DNA of 11,585 nucleotides, taken from assembly GCA_033764095.1 (NCBI GenBank), contig JANRJF010000171.1:1-11585 (forward strand). Reading direction: 5' to 3'. The translations under genes were made by a program, and so were the position numbers. The notes below the pieces were generated by a model that saw only the letters and a program-made list of their open reading frames with translations, searched no databases and was not told where the DNA came from. This document shows positions 6,707 to 11,585 of this stretch, in pieces; the stretch's first letter is position 1, and each line of letters begins with the position of its first letter. Origin of the DNA: JBDTMT01 sp033764095. Its GTDB lineage: Bacteria > Desulfobacterota > Binatia > HRBIN30 > CADEER01.

Positions 6707-6733
6707 ACCACCAGGACGCCCAAGACACCAAGC
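6707..6733. repeat. Degenerate half copy of the 9-base-unit repeat
   Basis: About three 9-base units (ACCACCAGG, ACGCCCAAG, ACACCAAGC) resemble the left arm of the hairpin at 3738-3798. It occupies the 117-bp gap between the divergent radical SAM and NDH-2 genes. No matching right arm follows. No convincing promoter elements could be picked out in the rest of the gap. Confidence 0.6.
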
Positions 6734-6807
6734 AGATGCGAGCCGGGTGGCGGTGGTGTCGGCGCAGCGCGAGAAACCGCCGCCCGCCTCACCGCATCCG
6801 ACGCCGC

Positions 6808-8085
6808 ATGACGCGCATCGTGGTTCTCGGCGGCGGGTTCGCAGGCATCTACGCGGTGATGGAGCTGGAGCGGATGCTCGGCCGCGACCGCGACGTGCAG
6901 ATCACCCTGGTCAACCAGGACAACTACTTCGTCTTCACCCCGCTGCTGCACGAGGTGGCGGCGTCGGACCTCGACCTCACCCACATCGTCAACCCAATCC
7001 GCAAGCTGCTGCGCCGCGCCGCGTTCTTCCACGGCGAGGTGCTGGAGATCGATCTGCCCGGCAAGGCGGTGGTGGTGACGCACGGCGTCGAGTCGGACCA
7101 TCCGCACCGGCTGGAGTACGACCACCTGGTGCTGGGGCTCGGCGCGGTGACCAACTTCTTCGACACGCCCGGCCTGGCCGAGCGCGCCTTCACCATGAAG
7201 ACGCTCGGCGACGCGATCGCCCTGCGCAACCGCATCATCGACGGGCTGGAGGAGGGCGACTTCGAGTGCTGCCCGCACATGCGGCGCCGCATGCTCACCT
7301 TCGTCGTCGCCGGCGGCGGCTTCGCCGGCGTCGAGACGGTGGCGGCGGTGCACGACTTCCTGCACGACGCGCTGCCGCACTATCGCAACCTGACGCCGGC
7401 GGACGTGCGCGTCGCGCTGGTGCATCCGGGCGCCGTGGTGCTGCCGGAGCTGAGCGAGCGGCTCGGCCGCTATGCGCAGGAGAAACTGGCGGCGCGCGGC
7501 GTCGAGCTGCACCTGCAGACCAAGGTGAGCGCCTTCGACGCCGACGGCGTGCTGCTCTCCGACGGCACCCGCATCTCCACCGCCAACCTGGTGTGGACCG
7601 CCGGCAGCTCGCCGAACCCGCTGCTCGAGGGGCTGCCCTGCGCCCGCCAGCGCGGGCGGGTGTGCGTCGACGAGTTCCTGCAGGTGCCGGAGTGGCCCGG
7701 CGTGTGGAGCCTCGGCGATTGCGCCGTGGTGCCCGACCGCACCACCGGCGGCGTCTGCCCGCCGACCGCGCAGCACGCCAGCCGGCAGGGCAAGCTGCTC
7801 GCCCACAACATCGCCGCGACGCTGCGCGGCCGCGCGCTGCGGCCCTTTCACTTCCGGACGCTCGGCCAGCTCGCCTCGATCGGCCGCCGCACCGGCGTGG
7901 CCAACATCCTCGGCGTCAACTTCTCCGGCTTCGTCGCCTGGTGGCTGTGGCGCACGATCTACCTGCTCAAGCTGCCGCGCCTCGAGCGCAAGCTGCGCGT
8001 CGCCCTGGACTGGACTCTCGACCTGCTCTTCACCAAGGATCTCGTCCAATGTCCGACCAGCCGGGCGGCAGGTGCCGAGCGCTGA
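6808..8085 (+). CDS. ndh: Type II NADH:quinone oxidoreductase (NDH-2), FAD-dependent
   Basis: 425 residues from ATG 6808. The first Rossmann fold begins at residue 4 with GGGFAG (8-13, FAD binding), and the second is AGGGFAGVE (168-176, NADH binding). SLGDCAV (301-307) is the C-terminal FAD motif and CPPTAQHASRQG (317-328) matches the quinone-site AQxAxQQG region of NDH-2. The C-terminal segment around FVAWWLWRTIYLLKLP is amphipathic or hydrophobic and would attach the enzyme to the inner face of the cytoplasmic membrane. It oxidises NADH and reduces quinone without pumping protons. The start is set by the Rossmann strand, although no good ribosome-binding site precedes it, so a weakly translated or leaderless mRNA is possible. 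The stop codon lies within the left arm of a large hairpin repeat, and the next gene starts 10 bp later. A sulfide:quinone reductase is unlikely given the intact NADH motif. Confidence 0.92.
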   Translation: MTRIVVLGGGFAGIYAVMELERMLGRDRDVQITLVNQDNYFVFTPLLHEVAASDLDLTHIVNPIRKLLRRAAFFHGEVLEIDLPGKAVVVTHGVESDHPHRLEYDHLVLGLGAVTNFFDTPGLAERAFTMKTLGDAIALRNRIIDGLEEGDFECCPHMRRRMLTFVVAGGGFAGVETVAAVHDFLHDALPHYRNLTPADVRVALVHPGAVVLPELSERLGRYAQEKLAARGVELHLQTKVSAFDADGVLLSDGTRISTANLVWTAGSSPNPLLEGLPCARQRGRVCVDEFLQVPEWPGVWSLGDCAVVPDRTTGGVCPPTAQHASRQGKLLAHNIAATLRGRALRPFHFRTLGQLASIGRRTGVANILGVNFSGFVAWWLWRTIYLLKLPRLERKLRVALDWTLDLLFTKDLVQCPTSRAAGAER

Positions 8086-8145
8086 GCGACGAGCGATGAG
8101 CGGCGCCGGCTCCCCGCTCATCGCTCGTCGCTCATCGCTCGGCAC
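8072..8145. repeat. Near-perfect 32-bp inverted repeat made of heptamers
   Basis: Arms 8072-8103 and 8114-8145 pair at 31 of 32 positions (C8082/T8135 mismatch) with a 10-base loop. The left arm is made of GAGCGAY heptamers. It contains the NDH-2 stop codon (8083-8085) and the likely start codon (8096) of the transporter. Because it is a palindrome, both strands translate to similar peptides, so an antisense ORF starting at 8145 begins almost like the transporter. Confidence 0.92.
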
Positions 8146-9346
8146 TCAACTGCAGCGCGCGCGGGTCGCCGTCGCGGCGGTCTTCTTCGTCAACGGCGCG
8201 GTGCTGGCGAGCTGGGTGCCGCACATTCCGTTCGTCAAGGCGCGGCTGGCGATCGGTGACGGCGCGCTCGGGGTGGTGCTGCTGGCGATGGCGTGCGGCG
8301 CGCTGTGCGCGCTGTCGATCGCCGGCTGGCTGGTGGCGCGCCACGGCAGTCGGCGCGTCACCTGCGCCGCCGGCTACGGGCTCTGCGCCCTGATGCCACT
8401 GCCGGTACTGGCCGCGCTGGCGCTGCCGGCGGCGATGCCGCGCGCGGCGCCGGGGCTGGTGGCGCTGGCGTTGTTCGCGCTCGGCGCCGCCAACGCCACC
8501 CTCGACGTGGCGATGAACGCCCAGGCGGTGGTGGTCGAGACCAACTACGCGCGCGCCATCATGTCGTCGTTCCACGGCCTGTTCAGCCTCGGCGGCCTGG
8601 CCGGCGCCGCCGCCGCCGGCATCGCGACCCAGCTCGGCCTGGCGCCGGCCCCGCACGTGCTGGGCAGCGCGCTGCTCGGCGGCGCCGTCGTGCTGCTGGC
8701 GCAGCGCTGCCTGGTGCGGGTGGCGCCGGCGGCCGGTCACACGCCGGTCTTCGTGCGCCCCGCCGGCCGACTGCGCTGGCTCGGCCTGCTCGCCTTCGCG
8801 GCGCTGATGGCGGAGGGCGCGATGGCCGACTGGAGCGCGGTGTACCTGCACGACGGGCTCGATGCGACGCCGGGGCTGGCTGCCGCCGGCTTCGCCGCCT
8901 GCGCGCTGCTGATGGCAGTCGGGCGACTCACCGGCGACCGGGCGGTACGCGCCTGGGGCGCGCCCGCGGTGCTGCGCGCCTCCGGCCTGCTCGCCGCGCT
9001 CGGGCTCGGTGCCGCGCTGCTCGCCGGCCGGGTCGCCGCCGCCATCGTCGGCTGCGGCCTGGTCGGCCTCGGCGTCGCCAACGCGGTGCCGATCCTGTTC
9101 AGCCGCGCCGGCCGCGAGCCGGGAGTCGATCCCGCCGTCGGCCTCGCCGCGGTGGCCAGCACCGGCTACCTCGGCTTCCTCGCCGGTCCACCGCTGATCG
9201 GCCTGATCGCCGAGCTCGCCGGCCTGCCGCTCGGGCTCGGCGTCGTCGCGCTCGCCTGCGCGCTGCTCGCCGCCGGCGCCGGCGCGGTGGCGGACGAGCG
9301 CGCCGCCGATGCGCCGGCGGACGCGCCGGCGATCAACCACTCGTGA
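8096..9346 (+). CDS. MFS transporter, YbjJ-like
   Basis: 416 residues from ATG 8096, with about twelve hydrophobic segments starting near residue 22 (ARVAVAAVFFVNGAVLASWV), so an inner membrane transporter. The stretches MNAQAVVVE (140-148), IMSSFHGLFSLGG (155-167) and EGAMADWSAVYL resemble the E. coli YbjJ/FucP-like branch of the major facilitator superfamily. The substrate cannot be read from sequence. The start is uncertain. GTG 8072 and ATG 8096 both lie in the hairpin repeat, neither has a good ribosome-binding site, and the first 15-20 residues are simply translated repeat. No better start occurs before the first membrane helix, so ATG 8096 is preferred. It runs in the same direction as NDH-2 and likely shares a transcript. 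The C-terminal tail is acidic and Ala-rich. Confidence 0.88.
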   Translation: MSGAGSPLIARRSSLGTQLQRARVAVAAVFFVNGAVLASWVPHIPFVKARLAIGDGALGVVLLAMACGALCALSIAGWLVARHGSRRVTCAAGYGLCALMPLPVLAALALPAAMPRAAPGLVALALFALGAANATLDVAMNAQAVVVETNYARAIMSSFHGLFSLGGLAGAAAAGIATQLGLAPAPHVLGSALLGGAVVLLAQRCLVRVAPAAGHTPVFVRPAGRLRWLGLLAFAALMAEGAMADWSAVYLHDGLDATPGLAAAGFAACALLMAVGRLTGDRAVRAWGAPAVLRASGLLAALGLGAALLAGRVAAAIVGCGLVGLGVANAVPILFSRAGREPGVDPAVGLAAVASTGYLGFLAGPPLIGLIAELAGLPLGLGVVALACALLAAGAGAVADERAADAPADAPAINHS

Positions 9347-9393
9347 GCGCGTGGTCGCGAAACCGCGCGCCGGCCGCGACACTCTCACCCCGC

Positions 9394-10377
9394 ATGCACA
9401 CGATGCGCATCGCGGTTCTTCTCGCTCTGCTCGCGCCGCCGGCCGGTGCGGCGACCCTCGAGGTCGGCCCCGGCAGCTCGATCCAGGCGGCTATCGACGC
9501 GGCCGGCGACGGCGACCTGGTTCGCGTCGCGGCCGGTACGTTCTCCGAGGACATCGACTTTCGCGGCAAGGCGATCACCGTGGTCGGCGCCGGCGCGGCG
9601 AGCACGCTGCTGCACGGCAGCGGCCGCGGCCCGGTGGTGACCTTCGCCGGCGGCGAGGGGCCCGACGCGGTGCTCGACGGGCTCACCATCACCGGCGGCG
9701 TCGCGCTGCGCGGCGGCGGCGTGCGTATCGTCGGCAGCAGCCCGACCGTGCTGCGCACCATCATCGCCGGCAACGCCGCCGTCGAGCGCGGCAGCGGCGT
9801 GTACGTCGAAGCGTCGCAGGCGTCGCTGCGCAACAACCTGATCGTGTACAACCGCAGCGCCGGCGGCGATCCGCACTCGGTCGAGATCCAGGACGGCGCG
9901 CCGCGCCTGGTCAACAACACCATCGCGCGCGGCGACAGCAACGGCATCATCGTGCGCGGCGTCGCGGCGCCGCTGATCGTCAACAACGTCATCGCCTACA
10001 ACGGCTCGAGCGGCGCCGGCGGCCGGCGCGGCCGCGGCATCTGCGACTTCAGCGGCGGCCGCGCCCGCATCCGCTACAACGTCTTCTCGCGCAACCGCAT
10101 CGCCGCGCTGCTCACCGACGGCACCGACTTCCACCGCATCCGCGCTGCCGAGGCGCGCATCGCGCCACCGCGCCTGGAGGGCAACCGCGACGGCCGGCCG
10201 AGCTTCCCGCGCACGCTGCCGCGCGAGGTGGCGGACGCGCGCCTGCCGGAGCACTTCCGCCTGCGCGCCGGCGCCGCGTCGCGCGCCATCGACGCCGGCG
10301 ATTCCGACCCGGCCTACGCGGACCGCGACGGCAGTCGCAACGACGTCGGCTTCACCGGCGGCCCGGACGCCTGGTGA
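9394..10377 (+). CDS. Secreted right-handed parallel beta-helix protein
   Basis: 327 residues. A signal peptide is clear at the start (MRIAVLLALLAPPAGAAT at 4-21). SIQAAIDAAGDGDLVRVAAGTF (29-50) is the standard opening of NosD/pectate-lyase-like beta-helix proteins. From 50 to about 235 come the rungs, each with short beta strands and Asn ladders (VLDGLTITGG, LRNNLIVYNRS, LVNNTIARG, LIVNNVIAYNG, IRYNVFSRNR). The end, AIDAGDSDPAYADRDGSRN (298-316) followed by DVGFTGG, is a common closing motif of such proteins. They often bind or cleave polysaccharides, but no catalytic residues of a lyase or hydrolase can be assigned. ATG 9394 is chosen; ATG 9403 is equally possible. It starts 47 bp after the transporter. 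One Cys only (C217). Confidence 0.85.
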   Translation: MHTMRIAVLLALLAPPAGAATLEVGPGSSIQAAIDAAGDGDLVRVAAGTFSEDIDFRGKAITVVGAGAASTLLHGSGRGPVVTFAGGEGPDAVLDGLTITGGVALRGGGVRIVGSSPTVLRTIIAGNAAVERGSGVYVEASQASLRNNLIVYNRSAGGDPHSVEIQDGAPRLVNNTIARGDSNGIIVRGVAAPLIVNNVIAYNGSSGAGGRRGRGICDFSGGRARIRYNVFSRNRIAALLTDGTDFHRIRAAEARIAPPRLEGNRDGRPSFPRTLPREVADARLPEHFRLRAGAASRAIDAGDSDPAYADRDGSRNDVGFTGGPDAW

Positions 10378-10467
10378 TCTCACGGCCGGCGCCGCCGCTG
10401 CGATTCGACCACGCCGGATACGAGGCGTCCCTTCTGGCCCGGGTCCGCGCGCCCCGCCCCCTGCCGG
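10378..10467. other. Convergent intergenic gap
   Basis: The 90 bases between the beta-helix gene and the SGNH hydrolase gene hold no repeat of the type seen elsewhere in the window and no clear terminator hairpin with a T tract. Confidence 0.5.
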
Positions 10468-11442
10468 TTACGGCGGCGGACTGTTCGCCACCGCCGCCAC
10501 CGGCGGCGCGGCGGCGACCTCGGGCGGGATCGGCAGCGCGTCGAAGATGCGACGCGCGAACATGCCGTAGCCGATCGGCGTCGGATGGATCACATCGAGG
10601 CGCGGGCCACGGTAGACGAGCAGCGGGGTGTGCTCGGCCTCGGCCACCTCGTGCAGCGCCTGGACATACGGTCCATCGCTGCCGCCGATCGCCGCCGCCC
10701 CCCACTCGGGCAGGAAGCTGATCAGCAGCACCTCGGCGCCAGCTGCCCGGCTGACGTCGACGATCGTCCGCAGGTAGTCGGCGAAACGCTCGACCGACAC
10801 GCGCGGCGCCCCGTGGCCCGGTGCCGCCTCGCCGCGAAACCGCGTGCGCGCCCAGCTCCAGGCGACCGAGCGGTAGGTCAGCCAATCGTCAATCTTCAGC
10901 AGCACCGCATGGCGTCGCTCGGCGGCGATCTTCTCCTCGATGTTCCCGCCCGGGCTGCCGTCATTGAATCCGAAGCCGATTATCACCAGATCGGGCTTGA
11001 GCGCCAGGCCGTATCGCTTCAGCCAGGTGAGGCCCTGGTAGCTGGTGTAGCCCGGCACCCCGGCGTTGATCACCTCGAAACGCGGCCCCTTGTTGAGGTC
11101 GAGCAGGTGCTGCAGCACCGCCGGGTAGCTCTCGTGCTGCGCGGCGCCCCATCCCCAGGTACTGGAGTCACCGAGCGCCAGAATCCGGAACGGTCGATCC
11201 TCGCGCAGCTCGTCGCCGCGCAGCCCGAGCGCGTTGGTGGTGAAGTCGGTATCCGCGAGACGCGCCTGGCACGAGGGTCGGAAGGTGAAGCTCAGGTCGG
11301 GGTCGCGCTGCATGCAGGTGGTCGGCGAGGGACCGAGGATGAACGGCCGCGCGACTCCGGCCACGCGCACGCCCAGCTCGATCGCAAGCGCCGTTCCGAG
11401 TGCGGCTACCAGCGCGAGCGTGACCCGCGCGAGCCAACGCAT
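10468..11442 (-). CDS. SGNH/GDSL hydrolase, membrane-anchored
   Basis: 324 residues. The N-terminus (WLARVTLALVAALGTALAIELG, about 3-24) is an uncleaved signal anchor or signal peptide, placing the enzyme outside the cytoplasmic membrane. SGNH blocks: GDSST (91-95) with nucleophile S93, INAGVPGYTS (125-134) supplying the Gly, GFGFND (156-161) with N160, and DVIHPTPIGYGMFA (283-296) with D283 and H286 in the DxxH arrangement. All four catalytic positions are intact. Such enzymes are esterases or O-acetyl transfer/deacetylation enzymes on polysaccharides or lipids; the substrate is not evident. The C-terminal tail is Pro/Ala-rich. The preceding gene on this strand ends 3 bases before the start codon, so the two are an operon. 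C43 and C58 could form a disulfide. Confidence 0.88.
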   Translation of the reverse strand: MRWLARVTLALVAALGTALAIELGVRVAGVARPFILGPSPTTCMQRDPDLSFTFRPSCQARLADTDFTTNALGLRGDELREDRPFRILALGDSSTWGWGAAQHESYPAVLQHLLDLNKGPRFEVINAGVPGYTSYQGLTWLKRYGLALKPDLVIIGFGFNDGSPGGNIEEKIAAERRHAVLLKIDDWLTYRSVAWSWARTRFRGEAAPGHGAPRVSVERFADYLRTIVDVSRAAGAEVLLISFLPEWGAAAIGGSDGPYVQALHEVAEAEHTPLLVYRGPRLDVIHPTPIGYGMFARRIFDALPIPPEVAAAPPVAAVANSPPP

Positions 11443-11445
11443 CGA

Positions 11446-11585
11446 CTACGAGGCGCTGCGCAGGTTGCGGACCGCGTCGCCCTTGCCGTCGCCCTTGCCG
11501 GGGATGCCCCACAGCGAGCCGGCCGCGCCCAGCACGGTCTCCGCCTCCTCGAGGAACTTGAGCCAGCGGATGTTGTAGTGGCGCG
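11446..11585 (-). CDS. C-terminal fragment of an unidentified protein (partial, 5' end outside window)
   Basis: About 46 codons remain, ending in TAG at 11448-11446. The visible tail begins RHYNIRWLKFLEEAETVLGA and continues with a Gly/Lys/Asp-rich segment (GKGDGKGD) before ending NLRSAS. I cannot assign a family from this. It is in the same direction as the SGNH hydrolase gene with a 3-base gap, so it is probably its operon partner. The polar tail suggests a cytoplasmic end. Confidence 0.6.
   Translation of the reverse strand, partial: RHYNIRWLKFLEEAETVLGAAGSLWGIPGKGDGKGDAVRNLRSAS

Noticed and set aside
5725..6807. Plus-strand extension upstream of NDH-2, antisense to the radical SAM gene
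   Set aside because: The composition is that of a GC-rich shadow frame, and the Rossmann fold begins right after ATG 6808, as expected for NDH-2.
6691..8145. Minus-strand open frame continuing upstream of the radical SAM ATG, antisense to NDH-2
   Set aside because: The sequence upstream of 6690 is repeat-derived (LLGVLGVLVV) and then antisense of NDH-2 without protein-like motifs. It begins inside the palindrome at 8072-8145, which explains its MPS-ERRAMSG start.
8072..8145. CRISPR or rho-independent terminator reading of the palindrome
   Set aside because: It has only two opposed arms with no spacer series, and no T tract follows either arm.
8293..9393. Plus-strand frame overlapping the transporter and running into the beta-helix gene
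   Set aside because: The upstream part is an Arg-rich shadow of the transporter; the true protein begins with the signal peptide at 9394 or 9403.

Overview
The window is very GC-rich by eye, with G or C at most third codon positions. It has short intergenic gaps and ten largely complete or partial genes plus one small ORF. The gene types are a SARP/BTAD-AAA regulator, a diiron ferritin-like oxygenase, OsmC, a Cys-rich Lgt homologue, DUF547, a COG1964-type radical SAM protein, NDH-2, a beta-helix protein and an SGNH hydrolase. This mix suits a free-living, aerobic, high-GC Gram-negative bacterium of the deltaproteobacterial/Binatota/Myxococcota sort. That placement is an inference from gene content, not a measured result.

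Layout: (1) 1-2012, minus strand: large AAA-type transcriptional regulator, cut by the left edge. (2) 2172-4737, plus strand: a run of four genes diverging from the regulator: AurF-like diiron protein, OsmC-family protein, 60-residue exported peptide, Lgt-family membrane protein. (3) 5581-4748 and 6690-5578, minus strand: a radical SAM enzyme coupled by an ATGA overlap to a secreted DUF547 protein. They converge on the Lgt-like gene with a 10-nt gap. (4) 6808-10377, plus strand: type II NADH dehydrogenase, YbjJ-like MFS transporter and secreted beta-helix protein, diverging from the radical SAM gene. (5) 11442-10468 and 11585-11446, minus strand: membrane-anchored SGNH hydrolase and the C-terminal end of the gene before it.

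The least ordinary features are these. Short heptamer or nonamer repeats, several of them palindromic, occupy five of the gene junctions (3085-3119, 3738-3798, 5498-5584, 6707-6733, 8072-8145). Two of the hairpins overlap a stop codon and supply the start codon and N-terminal codons of the next gene. The radical SAM protein carries the sequence signatures I recall for COG1964, the family of archaeal tetraether lipid synthase, but in a compact 370-residue form. The Lgt homologue has Phe and Cys where Lgt has its essential His and Asn.

Functionally, the regulator may control the divergent diiron/OsmC run. The radical SAM/DUF547 pair, the Lgt-like protein and NDH-2 are all tied to membrane or lipid redox chemistry by family. 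That they form one system is a hypothesis only. No tRNA, rRNA, CRISPR array, transposase or phage gene was seen.
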